Positions 17,201 to 25,674 of a stretch of DNA of 60,377 nt are shown piece after piece. This DNA comes from Bradyrhizobium iriomotense (lineage in GTDB: Bacteria; Pseudomonadota; Alphaproteobacteria; Rhizobiales; Xanthobacteraceae): positions 1-60,377 of the forward strand of contig NZ_JAFCLP010000033.1 in the NCBI RefSeq assembly GCF_018129405.1. Reading direction: 5' to 3'. Under the pieces are notes generated by a model. The model saw only the letters and a list, made by a program, of their open reading frames with translations. It ran no database searches and was not told where the DNA came from. Numbering within the stretch: the first letter of the stretch is position 1; each line of letters starts with the position of its first letter. The position numbers and the translations under genes were made by a program.

Positions 17201-17584
17201 TCCGGCGTGCAGGACAAGACCTACAATGCCTCTGGCGTCCTGCAGAAGACGGATCTGCTCAAGGCCGATGGCACGCATGTCGAGACAGCGAACGCAGCCG
17301 GCGTAACGCTGAAGGGCGGCAACGGAAACGACCTGTTCACGGCGGCCACTTCGACGACTTTCGTCTTCGGCGGCGGCAACGATCAGATCTCCGGTTTCCA
17401 TGCGGGCGCTGCTGCAAACCACGACGTCATCCAGCTGTCCAAATCGTTCGCAGCCGACTTCGCTCACTTGAACATCACCCAGGCCGGAGCAGACGCTATC
17501 GTTCATCTCGGCGAGGGCGAATCCATTCTGCTCACGCATGTCAAGTCGACCAGCCTTACGCACGACAATTTCCTGCTCGTGTAG
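14219..17584 (+). CDS. Large secreted glycosidase with repeats and RTX-like C-terminus
   Basis: A 1,121-residue protein counted from ATG 14219; in-frame starts at 14177 (GTG) and 14186 (ATG) also exist. There is no signal peptide. Residues of about 15-310 form a clan GH-A glycosidase-like barrel, with likely acid/base Glu121 in IEGLNEANIQA and nucleophile Glu222 in VITETGYT. Then come about 600 residues of repeats containing ADGT and D-H-S-x-D-N-Y motifs; four large copies start with [VI]KT. The C-terminus has LKGGNGNDLF and FGGGNDQISGFHAG, RTX-type calcium motifs, and ends in DNFLLV, which fits a type I secretion signal. The product is probably an extracellular polysaccharide-trimming enzyme (compare rhizobial ExsH/PlyA by logic, not by homology). 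No transporter genes adjoin it. A strong terminator follows. Confidence 0.85.
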   Translation: MTTTSTSSAVLSAHAFVDSIAVNAHAAYSAASSWGTYANSSLIIDDLRYLGVTTIRDSLSMDPSSIPVIDALAAAGVTFDFVVASSLPASGAAGIAQFLASLDGFIAAYPNSVIAIEGLNEANIQAFSYHGSSSIQAAAQFQKDLYTAIRADAHLSDVAVYNLTLGLNDESGYAELGDLSNYSDFSTSHAYVATTTPENYGIKYAVDLAATSSPNNPSVITETGYTTLASYSGLGVDQLVQAKSILNSLADAFKTGVTTTYLYELLDHGSSSDPEGKFGLFNADGTPKLAATAIHNLTTLLADDGDGGRTPTTALGYTIDNLPSTGNSMVLGKSNGAYELVVWAEPQLWNDAKDVEISNPTTQAQVHLNSVHKTVTVYDPLNTTKPIATYTNVQDFTVPVSDHPLIIEIDAPAISPPPPAVTDVTGTAAEIVADLSDLNAAGTVKSITLTDTHVLAVSTKATMDYMISHYGSVLSTIKGGYSFAVTTSAPTWRLIENYDSTGALTSTEETAYQSGIPVYQLVTYADGSTAASSYANGVKTTMTVTHSDKSKDIFVYGITDKPYVTEVTHKSASGAVTGKTYIGADGSTTEDHYNSAGALVSEIKTNADGSSSSTLFTSGVKTAMFVTNTDHSNDNYFYHITGKSYVAEVQHVNASGVVTSVVRTHADGTLDYTEARNPDGTTTSTSFDAKGGKIAQAITHLDGTKDIYALNIKQKAHVTEHSGFDAAGRLVLFERLHADGSYAQKVTIAGAITTTDNFDSAGALSSEVVAAAGGTSTTSFFSAGIKTKMYVTNADHSQDNYAFNIAGETYENIVQHVSASGQLTSIVRTHGDGTLEYTEVVDTQGTKTSTQYDGHGTKLAQTVHHTDGSSVHDLFNATGSITRESLTNADGSTLTSLFTDGVKTRMYVLHADHSQDNYAYGVVGQSYVNIVQHVDGAGKLTSATRTHADGTLDYTFNAGADGSSTATYYDEKSLLASKVVTHSSGAKDVYTFLPSGVQDKTYNASGVLQKTDLLKADGTHVETANAAGVTLKGGNGNDLFTAATSTTFVFGGGNDQISGFHAGAAANHDVIQLSKSFAADFAHLNITQAGADAIVHLGEGESILLTHVKSTSLTHDNFLLV

Positions 17585-17634
17585 GCTGCACGGATCGCGC
17601 AGACTGCCTCGCGATCCGGCACTTGTCGTTCTTC

Positions 17635-17677
17635 CGTCACTCCGCGCGCCAGCAGGCGCGCGGAGTGACGTTATATT
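17635..17677 (+). terminator. Intrinsic terminator after the secreted glycosidase
   Basis: A perfect 16 bp stem, CGTCACTCCGCGCGCC with GGCGCGCGGAGTGACG, around the loop AGCA (17635-17670), followed by TTATATT. It lies 50 bases after the stop. The remaining 300 bases up to the next glycosyltransferase show no gene. Confidence 0.88.
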
Positions 17678-17983
17678 CGCGTTGCAATCATGCGGGCGGA
17701 AATATAGACATTGGCGGTGAACGGCAGATCGGATGGCGTGGCCATTCGAGGCCAAGTCGGTGTCTACGCATACAATCCAGAGATCAGCAAAGGGTGGACC
17801 AGGAAGCCGCATCTCGCAAAATTCAGCGGGGGCGCTGAATTGCCACAAAGCTCGTTTTGGTTAAGTCTGTCAGCGAAGATGCTCGGCCCGCACCGGGCTT
17901 GCCCAGGGCGGGAGCAGGAATACCGTTGAAGACCGGGTGTTTGTTGTGTGGGTTGCATATGTCTCCATCAAGTCAATTTCCGA

Positions 17984-19126
17984 ATGACGTCTGATTCCCC
18001 TCGGCTGAAGATCATCCACGTTGCCGAGACTATTCGCGGTGGGATCGCGACCTATTTTACCGAATTGCACGCGCTTCAGTGCCAGACTTTTGGCAAGGAA
18101 AACCTGTGCTACATCGTTCCGTCGGACCACCGGGCCGACCTGATCGGGATTGCAGATTCCAATATCGTCTCCTTCGACCGCTCAGGCCGGAACTTGCCCA
18201 GCCTGCTGAGACTGGCGCTCGAGACGATGCGGCAAGTGCAGATTTCCAATCCGGACATCGTGCACGTTCACTCCACGCTCGCCGGCCTGATCGTGCGTAC
18301 GGCGTTCGTTTTCATGCGCAAACGACCTGCCATCGTTTACTGCGCGCATGGCTGGGCCTTCTCCCGCGAGACGTCGCGCTTCAGCAACGCCGTCGCCAAA
18401 ATCGCGGAGCGGCTGCTCGCCAAGGTCACCGACAGAATCATCTGTATCTCGCAAAACGAGTACGCCGCCGCGCGGGACGCCGGCATCCCGGAAAAGCAGC
18501 TCAGCCTCGTCTTGAGCGGCATGCGAAACGAGCGCCCAAATATCAGCCACGATGACGCCGGTTGGAGCACATCGAAGCTGAAGGTCCTGTTCATCGGGCG
18601 TCTCGATCGTCAAAAGGGATACGACTTCCTGATCGAGGCTGCGAGGCAGCTCGAGGCGTCTATTGACGTCCGAATGATCGGCTCCGCGGTCGTCAGCGAG
18701 GAAGGCGAAGGCGACCATAACATGCCGCCCAATGTCACCCTTCTGGGCTGGCTCGCGCGAACGGACATCGAGGCCCAGCTCGACCAGGCAGATCTCTGCG
18801 TGATCCCATCGCGGTGGGAGGCCTTCGGCTTCGTCGCGCTGGAGGCGATGCGCGCGCACAAGCCGATCCTGGCATTTCGCGCAGGCGCACTGCCGGAAAT
18901 CATCGAGGACGGAGTGACCGGCTTGATCTGCGATCCCGCCGGAACGAAGGCGCTTGTGGCAGGACTAAGGCGAGCCTCACGTGTTGATTTGCGAGCGCTG
19001 GGAGAGGCTGGCTACGAGCGGTTCGTGTCAGTGTTCAGCATCGACGGAACACACCAAGAGCTGCTTAAAGTTTACGCAGCGGTGATCACAACGTCGCCCA
19101 AACATCTCTCCAAATTTGCCTTCTAA
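17984..19126 (+). CDS. Glycosyltransferase family 4 (1)
   Basis: A 380-residue GT-B glycosyltransferase. The N-domain opens with LKIIHVAETIRGGIATYFTEL, the Gly-rich acceptor loop; the C-domain has VLFIGRLDRQKGYDFLIEAA and the nucleotide-sugar-binding SRWEAFGFVALEAM (E-x7-E motif of GT4 enzymes). It would transfer a sugar to the lipid-linked repeat unit on the cytoplasmic face of the inner membrane. The ATG at 17984 (MTSDSPRLK) was chosen over a TTG twelve codons earlier because the domain starts right after it. It stands between the glycosidase terminator and wza, same strand. Donor and acceptor sugars cannot be told from sequence. Confidence 0.9.
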   Translation: MTSDSPRLKIIHVAETIRGGIATYFTELHALQCQTFGKENLCYIVPSDHRADLIGIADSNIVSFDRSGRNLPSLLRLALETMRQVQISNPDIVHVHSTLAGLIVRTAFVFMRKRPAIVYCAHGWAFSRETSRFSNAVAKIAERLLAKVTDRIICISQNEYAAARDAGIPEKQLSLVLSGMRNERPNISHDDAGWSTSKLKVLFIGRLDRQKGYDFLIEAARQLEASIDVRMIGSAVVSEEGEGDHNMPPNVTLLGWLARTDIEAQLDQADLCVIPSRWEAFGFVALEAMRAHKPILAFRAGALPEIIEDGVTGLICDPAGTKALVAGLRRASRVDLRALGEAGYERFVSVFSIDGTHQELLKVYAAVITTSPKHLSKFAF

Positions 19127-19253
19127 CGCAACGAAGTGGCTGGAATGCAACAGTGACTTTCAATGGTCCGCAGCAACCTCATCCAGACTTGGTCTCACAT
19201 GGTGCGACTGCTAAGAACTTGCACAGGGTAAGAGTTGAGATAGGACGCGCGTT

Positions 19254-20447
19254 TTGCTGGCATCGATTTTCAAGATTTCTCCTGCGCTTGCCGTCTCTGC
19301 CATTTGCCTGGCCGGCTGCGCCGGGTTTACGCCACAAGATGCGCCGAACGGGGCTTCAGTCGTCACCAATGCGGCGCTGACGGTCGCGCCCAGCCCGCCG
19401 GTGCCTTACGCGCTTCTCGCGGTGGATCCGAATATTCTGAAGTCGGCAAATTCGATCAGCGACCATGTCAGCGGCAATTTCCGCAATCTGCCTGGCGGAA
19501 ACTACAAGGACATCACCATTGGCGTCGGCGATATCGTCACCGTCACCGTGTTCGAAGCCCAGTCCGGCGGCCTCTTCATTCCGCGAGAGGCCAGCGTTCG
19601 ACCGGGCAACTTCGTTGACATACCTCGCCAGCAGGTCGACCAATCCGGCAACATCACCGTCCCTTATGCCGGCACGATCAAGGCTGCCGGGCTGACCGCC
19701 CGCGCGGTTGCCGACATCGTTCGCGAGCGGATCAAGAACCGCGCGATCGACCCGCAGGCCGTCGTCTCCGTCGTCGAGCAGCGCGGCAACCAGATCAGCG
19801 TGCTCGGCGAGGTCAATGCGCCGCTCAGATTTCCAGTCGATCCGGGCGGAATTCGCGTGATGGGCGCGATCGCGCGCGCGGGCGGTCCGAAAAATCCATC
19901 GTGGGAAACGAAGGTCCGGATCAAGCGAGGCGGCAAGACGTACGTCGAAACGATGAGCTCGATCGTGCGCCATCCCGAAGAGGATGCGTTCCTCGCGCCG
20001 GGCGATGTCGTCTATCTGTCACGGGAACCGCGGGTGTTCATGGTCTTCGGATCGACGCCCTCGCCCGGCTCGATCGGCGGCACCAACAATCGCAGGTTCA
20101 CGTTCGAAAACGACAGGATGACGTTGGCTGAAGCGATTGCGAAGGCCGGCGGCCTCGACGGCAATCGCGCCAATTCACCTTCGGTCTATGTTCTCCGTCT
20201 CGAGCCGCGGAATCTGCTAAAGTCCGCCGGGATCGACGTGGAACGCTTCCCTGGCGAGATGGTTCCGACGGTCTACAACTTTGACTGGAGCAAGCCGGAC
20301 GGGATGTTCTTCGCCGACTCCTTCCAGATCCGAGATCACGACGCAATCGTGGTGTCTGAATCGCCGAGCACAGAGCTGATCAAATTCTTCACGCTCATGC
20401 TCGCCGGAACGGACACGGCCGTTAACATTCAGACGCTGACGCGATAA
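19254..20447 (+). CDS. Outer-membrane polysaccharide export lipoprotein (Wza type)
   Basis: A 397-residue secretin-like exporter. It starts at TTG 19254 with an AGGA ribosome site about ten bases upstream; no ATG lies ahead of the signal peptide. The lipobox LAGC gives a lipid-modified Cys22. The poly-export domain begins near GVGDIVTVTVFEAQSGG (residues about 91-107), and SLBB-type beta-grasp domains follow around ISVLGEVNAPLRFPVDPGG and VFMVFGSTPSPGS. It forms the outer-membrane channel that works with the Wzc/ExoP protein. It is separated from the GT upstream by 127 bases and is followed by a clear terminator, so it may be its own unit. Confidence 0.93.
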   Translation: MLASIFKISPALAVSAICLAGCAGFTPQDAPNGASVVTNAALTVAPSPPVPYALLAVDPNILKSANSISDHVSGNFRNLPGGNYKDITIGVGDIVTVTVFEAQSGGLFIPREASVRPGNFVDIPRQQVDQSGNITVPYAGTIKAAGLTARAVADIVRERIKNRAIDPQAVVSVVEQRGNQISVLGEVNAPLRFPVDPGGIRVMGAIARAGGPKNPSWETKVRIKRGGKTYVETMSSIVRHPEEDAFLAPGDVVYLSREPRVFMVFGSTPSPGSIGGTNNRRFTFENDRMTLAEAIAKAGGLDGNRANSPSVYVLRLEPRNLLKSAGIDVERFPGEMVPTVYNFDWSKPDGMFFADSFQIRDHDAIVVSESPSTELIKFFTLMLAGTDTAVNIQTLTR

Positions 20448-20470
20448 CAGACACAAACTGGTGATACCGG

Positions 20471-20504
20471 GAACGCGGCGCTGCAATCATGCAGCGCCGC
20501 GTTC
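20471..20504 (+). terminator. Intrinsic terminator after wza
   Basis: A perfect 15 bp stem, GAACGCGGCGCTGCA with TGCAGCGCCGCGTTC, and loop ATCA, starting 24 bases after the wza stop. The following bases (GCTTCC) are only weakly T-rich. Confidence 0.8.
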
Positions 20505-20675
20505 GCTTCCAGTACTCCTGGTTGTGCGCGGTCCTGCTGCCTCATTTCATCGTGCCGCAGCGGTGGGCCCTGCATTTGGCCTGGATACTGCAAGATGGCC
20601 TGGGTACGTCATAAAAAGGCGCTGGGTCTGCAGCTAAACGAACCCGGATTCGCTGATCTTTTGGAGCTTGAACGT

Positions 20676-21902
20676 ATGCGCATTCTGGTCGTCTCGGCCA
20701 TGTTTCCCCCGAATGTGCTCGGTGGTGCTGAAATCTCTGCCTTCAACCTCTCGTCCTGGCTCCTGAAGCAGGGACATGAAATCGGCGTACTCACGGCTGC
20801 AAAGTCTCGCGAAGAGGAGAAGTTCGGCGAGTTGGTCGATGGCATGAGAATCTGGAGCATCTACATGCCGCGCCCATACCCGATCTACAAGCAGGGGCGT
20901 GTCGATGAAACCTACCTGAAGCCGTTGTGGCATCTGCAAGATCATCTGGATCCGAGAAATCCGCGTATCGTCGGCCGCGTGCTCGACGCGTTCAAGCCCG
21001 ACTTCTGCAACGTGCATTATCTGACCGGCATCGGACACAACGTTCTGCAGGAGTTCGCCAAGCGCGATCTCCCGATGATGTACGTGATGCCGGACCTGGC
21101 GCTGTCCTGCCTGCGGCTGACGATGTTCGTCGACGGAAAGACCTGCGAAACGCAGTGCGGCGTGTGCAAGCTGTCGGCGGGCGTCAAGCGGCGCGGAATT
21201 CTGTCGATGCGCAGAATCGGCTTCTGCTCTCCGTCCCGCGCCAATCTCGAGCGGAATGCCGAGTTTCAGCCGCTGAAGCGATTTCCGACCGCGCACATTC
21301 TCAACGCGAACAAGTACCCGTCGCCGACGGTCCAGCGTGCCGAGTCGGCCGCAGTCCGCTTCGTCTACGCCGGGCGGCTGCATGAGGCCAAAGGCATCGA
21401 TTGTCTACTGGAAGCCGCCGAGGGGCTCGTTGATCGTTGGCCGTTCACCTTCACGATCGTCGGCGGCGGCGGACATGAGCCAGCCTTGCGAAAGCGGTTT
21501 GGTCATCATTCGTGGATCCGTTTCACGGGCCACGTTCCGCTGCAGGAGGCCATCAATCATATCGCAACGAGTGACGTGCTTTGCATCCCGTCGATTTGGC
21601 TGGAGAATTCGCCGGGCGTCGTCATCCAGGCCCTCGGCGTCGGCGTTCCGGTGATCGGCAGCAATTTCGGCGGAATTCCCGAGCTGGTCGAACATGATGA
21701 AACGGGACTGCTGCTGCCTCCCGGAGACGTTCAGGCGTGGCGCTCCGGCCTCGAAAAGGTTTTGTCGGACCGCGACACGCTTCGCCGCTACCAGGCCAAT
21801 GCCATGGGCCGCGCCCGCGAATTCGATCAGGACTTTCTGGGTGCAAAATACCTCAAGTTCATCGACGAGATTCGCAACTTCCGCGGGCATGCGAGCCAAT
21901 GA
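20676..21902 (+). CDS. Glycosyltransferase family 4 (2), paralogue of 28706-29917
   Basis: A 408-residue GT-B enzyme. It starts MRILVVSAMFPPNVLGGAEI; the ATG at 20676 fits its paralogue's N-terminus, and the open frame upstream is not conserved. A Cys-rich insert (TCETQCGVCKLSAGVKRR) sits in the N-domain. The C-domain has VYAGRLHEAKGIDCLLEAAE and the SIWLENSPGVVIQALGVGVP donor site. It resembles the minus-strand protein at 28706-29917 along its whole length, including RPYxxx, WHLQDHxDPRN, AHILNxNK and the same Cys spacing. Its stop overlaps the start of a PslG-like glycosidase (ATGA), and the paralogue also neighbours such a glycosidase. Confidence 0.92.
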   Translation: MRILVVSAMFPPNVLGGAEISAFNLSSWLLKQGHEIGVLTAAKSREEEKFGELVDGMRIWSIYMPRPYPIYKQGRVDETYLKPLWHLQDHLDPRNPRIVGRVLDAFKPDFCNVHYLTGIGHNVLQEFAKRDLPMMYVMPDLALSCLRLTMFVDGKTCETQCGVCKLSAGVKRRGILSMRRIGFCSPSRANLERNAEFQPLKRFPTAHILNANKYPSPTVQRAESAAVRFVYAGRLHEAKGIDCLLEAAEGLVDRWPFTFTIVGGGGHEPALRKRFGHHSWIRFTGHVPLQEAINHIATSDVLCIPSIWLENSPGVVIQALGVGVPVIGSNFGGIPELVEHDETGLLLPPGDVQAWRSGLEKVLSDRDTLRRYQANAMGRAREFDQDFLGAKYLKFIDEIRNFRGHASQ

Positions 21903-23344
21903 AGGCCCGGGGAACTTTGACCGGCAAGCCTGGCCATGAGCCTGCAGCGTCGCGTCGGGCACGCGCCGGCGTATCGTTCTCTTCGGTGCTGCGTCGTGCA
22001 CTTCCGTGGTGCCTCCTGTGCGGCATCACCATGTCCGGTGTCGACCGGTCGGCGGCCGCGGAGAAAACCGTCACCCTGCCGCCGGTCGCTCGCACCAATG
22101 CGGCAACCCCGTTGCTGATAGGATCAAACATCCATTTCGGCCTCGTGCGCACGCTCGGATACGATTCGGCAAGCACGGCGTTGCACGAGTTGGCGCAGAT
22201 CGGAGCTGCATCGTATCGCGACTACCTGCCGTGGCAATCCTTCAGCTTTCCGCCTCAAGGGCCGGTGCTGGTCAAGTCACAGCGGCTGATGAATTTCCTG
22301 CCCCAGACAAAATTGAAGCCCGTCCTGAATGTCGGGGCCGCAAACTCGTCCGTGCCGGGAGGTGTCCCGCCGATCTCCGATGACGCGCTCGGCATATTCG
22401 ATGCTTACCTCAAGAAAGTCGTCGAGCTGACGCGGCCATACGATCCGATCTATGAGATCTGGAACGAATGGAACATCGACATCGGCACGGGGACGCGCCT
22501 GCCGAGACTGGTCGGCGAAGGACCGACCGGCGACCCCCGATCGGCTGTCAACTATGTGCGCGTTGCGAATTCCGGAGTTCGAGCCATCAAGGGCGCAAAT
22601 GCGCATGCTCATGTGATCGTCGGAGCGGTGGGGGACGATATCGACTGGAAATGGACCAGGGCGATCGTCCGCGACGGCGTTCTGAACGGCGCCGACGGCT
22701 TATCCGTTCATCTCTACAATCATTGCCTGAAGCCGCAAAACAGAACCGCCACCGAACTGATCGGCCGGGTCAAGCGTTTGCAACAGGAATTGATGCAGGA
22801 CCGTGGTGGAGTCGTCACGCCGATCTACGTGACCGAATTCAGCTGGCCGACATCCGCTGAACCGTGTGGGGTAATGCCACTGGTTGCCGGCAACAATTTC
22901 GCTCAATTCATCATGCAGAGCGCCGCCTTACCCTGGATCAAGGGCATTTGGGTGCATGAATTGAAGAACATCGGTCCCAGTCCGACAGAGAGAGAAAACA
23001 ACTTCGGGCTCTTCACCTTCAAAGATGAGCCGAAGCCGGCCGCCTGCTTTGTGCGCGAAGCAGCGGATCTCGTTCGCTCGGCCGATCACGTCGATATCCA
23101 GGAACCGCTCCCGGACATCTTCGTTTTCAGGGCTCGGCGCGGCGCGCGGCAAAGCATCGTTCTTTGGTCCTCGGGCTCGACCGTCAGAGGGCGATACGCG
23201 CTGCTGAACTTGCCCGACGCATCGGGGCGGCGGATGTGTGACGAGACCGCGCCGACCTCGGGTCCTCAAGGCGATGTGGAGCCAAATCCGGTCATCTACG
23301 ACATCGATGCGTCCGCTCCGGTCACCATTCGGGTGCTGAACTGA
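21899..23344 (+). CDS. PslG-like exported glycosidase (1)
   Basis: A 481-residue clan GH-A barrel related to GH39/PslG enzymes, which cleave the polymer in the periplasm. An N-terminal hydrophobic segment (SVLRRALPWCLLCGITMSGV) after a basic stretch gives export. Catalytic residues are visible: acid/base Glu190 in IYEIWNEWNID and nucleophile Glu313 in IYVTEFSWPT. Other barrel motifs are DIDWKWTRAIV and LSVHLYNHC. The C-terminal ~100 residues form a beta domain. The ATG at 21899 overlaps the stop of the upstream GT4, so translation is coupled. It is a full-length paralogue of the protein at 29951-31321. Sugar specificity is unknown. Confidence 0.88.
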   Translation: MKARGTLTGKPGHEPAASRRARAGVSFSSVLRRALPWCLLCGITMSGVDRSAAAEKTVTLPPVARTNAATPLLIGSNIHFGLVRTLGYDSASTALHELAQIGAASYRDYLPWQSFSFPPQGPVLVKSQRLMNFLPQTKLKPVLNVGAANSSVPGGVPPISDDALGIFDAYLKKVVELTRPYDPIYEIWNEWNIDIGTGTRLPRLVGEGPTGDPRSAVNYVRVANSGVRAIKGANAHAHVIVGAVGDDIDWKWTRAIVRDGVLNGADGLSVHLYNHCLKPQNRTATELIGRVKRLQQELMQDRGGVVTPIYVTEFSWPTSAEPCGVMPLVAGNNFAQFIMQSAALPWIKGIWVHELKNIGPSPTERENNFGLFTFKDEPKPAACFVREAADLVRSADHVDIQEPLPDIFVFRARRGARQSIVLWSSGSTVRGRYALLNLPDASGRRMCDETAPTSGPQGDVEPNPVIYDIDASAPVTIRVLN

Positions 23345-23413
23345 TGTTGCCGCAAAACCGGACCCGAAAGCGACCTCAGCCCATTCTTGGCACGATCAAA
23401 GTCAAGCGAAGCA

Positions 23414-24529
23414 ATGCCCAGTGAACTCACCATTCCCCTGTTCGCAATACATCACCACAAGATCGGCGGCACCGAATCCGCGATCTACAACCTGATTCAC
23501 GGGCTGGACAAGGCCAAGGCCGCGTTGACGCTCGCGTTTTCCGATCCGGCCCGCCTCTCCCCCGAATTTCTGCGGTGGATGGCGAAAACTCCTGGGATCG
23601 CGCAGCAGCGGCAATACCCGCTTCCCGGCAAGAACAGCCGCTTCGTCGAAGAGCTTATGTTCGAATGGCGAAGGTCGGGGAACGGCTGGGCAGTCTATCC
23701 GAACTATTTCCTTCCGCCGCGGCGTCCCGGCAGCCGGGCGAGGTCGGCCGTGATACTCCACGACATCCAGTACAAGGTGCTGCCGCAGTACCATTCCAGC
23801 AAGAGGAAGGCCTGGCTCGACTTCTACCTTCCCCGCATGTTCGAGACGGCGGACCTCGTATTCCTGATCTCCAATTCCGAGAAGGAGTACGTTCGACGCC
23901 ATTTCGGAGACGTAGCGGCCAGCAAGTGCAAGGTCATCTACAATGCCATCGAGTGGGCCAGGCTCGAACAGGGCGAAGTCGGCGAGGCAACCCGCAAGCT
24001 TGCGAGCCGGCCTTACATCCTCACCGTGAGCCACCCCTTCCCGCACAAGAACCTCGGAGTACTCATCAAGGCTTTCGACCGGGTGGCCCAATCGAATCCC
24101 GACATCGAACTGTATCTCGCCGGCAAAGCCTCGGACGAGAAGAAGCGCCTGATCTTCGAAAATGCGAGCGAGAAGACCGCGGCTCGCATCGTGATGACGG
24201 GTATATTGTCGGACGCAGATCTCGGCGAGCTCTATCGAAACGCAAAGCTCTTCGTCTTGCCCTCTCTCTACGAGGGCTTCGGCATGCCGGCAGCGGAGGC
24301 GATGGGCATGGGAGTCCAGACACTCGTCAGCGGAGTGACCTCGCTTCCCGAAGCAACCCTGGGTAAGGCGGAATACGTTACCGATCCGACGAAAGTCGAC
24401 GCATGGGCGGAACAAATGACCGCATCGCTGAATTCCGGCAAACGTCTCCCCACCGAGACCGTCGCGGAAATACGAGAGGCGTTCGCACCCCATAAAGTTG
24501 CACAGTCGCTTCTGCAAAATTTGGGTTAG
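23414..24529 (+). CDS. Glycosyltransferase family 4 (3)
   Basis: A 371-residue GT-B glycosyltransferase of the GT4 group. The N-terminal loop is HHHKIGGTESAIYNLI. The C-domain has YILTVSHPFPHKNLGVLIKA, MTGILSDADLGELYRNAKL and the donor-binding SLYEGFGMPAAEAMGMG (E-x7-E). The ATG at 23414 (MPSELTIPL) was preferred to a TTG nine codons earlier, as the fold starts immediately after it. It lies 69 bases after the PslG-like gene on the same strand and is followed by a 260-base gap before the next GT, so it may end that operon. Substrate unknown. Confidence 0.88.
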   Translation: MPSELTIPLFAIHHHKIGGTESAIYNLIHGLDKAKAALTLAFSDPARLSPEFLRWMAKTPGIAQQRQYPLPGKNSRFVEELMFEWRRSGNGWAVYPNYFLPPRRPGSRARSAVILHDIQYKVLPQYHSSKRKAWLDFYLPRMFETADLVFLISNSEKEYVRRHFGDVAASKCKVIYNAIEWARLEQGEVGEATRKLASRPYILTVSHPFPHKNLGVLIKAFDRVAQSNPDIELYLAGKASDEKKRLIFENASEKTAARIVMTGILSDADLGELYRNAKLFVLPSLYEGFGMPAAEAMGMGVQTLVSGVTSLPEATLGKAEYVTDPTKVDAWAEQMTASLNSGKRLPTETVAEIREAFAPHKVAQSLLQNLG

Positions 24530-24790
24530 TGCATGTTACTCGTGCAGATTCTCGCTGAAAATAGAGGCTCTCCGGCTGAGTTTGTGACGGGGGTCATTCG
24601 GAAAGTTATGGTATGACCGCATCAAGACCGACCAGAGCCGCCGAGCACATCCAGGAAAATCGAGACCCATGCAAAGGACCAGCAGCAGTTGTGACGTCAC
24701 ACGGAGGCGGGACGTCCGTCATGGACGCGGTTTGTCATAGCGAGCACGTTTTGCATGACTAAGCCTTCAACTCTGCAGGAGTCCCGCTCG

Positions 24791-25621
24791 ATGAGCAGTT
24801 CTGGGAAGCTCCAGGCTGTCATCGTCAATTTCAGAACCGCCCGACTCACCATTCGCTGCGTAAAATCGATGCTCGAGCATCGCGTGGTGGATTCGGACGG
24901 CGTGCTGGTCGTCGACAACTGTTCCGGAGACAACTCGATCGACGAAGTTCGCAAGGCCCTGCCCGACATTCGAACGGTCGTCGCCGACCACAATGGCGGT
25001 TTTGGAGCCGGCGTGAATCTGGGCGTGGCGAAAACCACGGCCGATTATCTTCTCGTCCTGAATCCCGACACCTATTTCGAGTTCAACAGCGTTGCTTCCG
25101 TCGTGGACTTCATGGAGCGGAGTCCCGAAACCGCTCTGGTCGGGCTGGACCTCGTCAATCCCGACGGAAGCCGGCAATACTCGGCGCGCCGCTTCTACTC
25201 GGTGTTCGACGTCCTTGCCCGTCGCGTGGACTGGATCGGAGCCATGGTGCCCGGGCGCACCGAACAGCACCTGATGAAGGACGCTTGGGAGACCGGAAAA
25301 CCGTTCGATGCGGAATGGGTGATGGGAACGGGCTTTGTCGTCCGGCGCACCGCATACGAGCAAATCCAGGGAATGGACGAGAGCTATTTCCTGTACATGG
25401 AGGATGTCGATCTCTGCGCTCGTCTCTGGCGGGCGGGACACAGGATCAAAGGCATTCCCGGGGCCAAGCTGGTTCACGACCATCAGCGGTCAAGCGCCGC
25501 CGGTCCTCTCACATTTGCAGGAAGGACGCATATTCGCAGCCTTCTTCTGTTCAAGTCGCGGTTTGCCGTGCCGCTGTTCCGGCCCCCTGGCGTGGACAAG
25601 ATCACAGGGCGCACCGGCTGA
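24791..25621 (+). CDS. Glycosyltransferase family 2, rhamnosyltransferase-like
   Basis: A 276-residue GT-A enzyme. It has QAVIVNFRTARLTIRCVKSM, VLVVDNCSGDNSID, the NGGFGAGVNLGV motif and the metal-binding LVLNPDTYFEF, followed by WVMGTGFVVRRTAYEQIQGM and YFLYMEDVDLCARLW. This set is characteristic of the WbbL/RfbF-type GT2 group, many of which transfer L-rhamnose, and rml genes lie 11 kb away. The ATG at 24791 was chosen because AGGAG lies nine bases upstream; an in-frame ATG at 24755 lacks a good site. An acyltransferase gene follows after 53 bases. Confidence 0.87.
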   Translation: MSSSGKLQAVIVNFRTARLTIRCVKSMLEHRVVDSDGVLVVDNCSGDNSIDEVRKALPDIRTVVADHNGGFGAGVNLGVAKTTADYLLVLNPDTYFEFNSVASVVDFMERSPETALVGLDLVNPDGSRQYSARRFYSVFDVLARRVDWIGAMVPGRTEQHLMKDAWETGKPFDAEWVMGTGFVVRRTAYEQIQGMDESYFLYMEDVDLCARLWRAGHRIKGIPGAKLVHDHQRSSAAGPLTFAGRTHIRSLLLFKSRFAVPLFRPPGVDKITGRTG

Positions 25622-25674
25622 GCATTGGGCATCGGCATTCTCACGCTGCGACCTGACGAGGGAAGTCATCTTTC

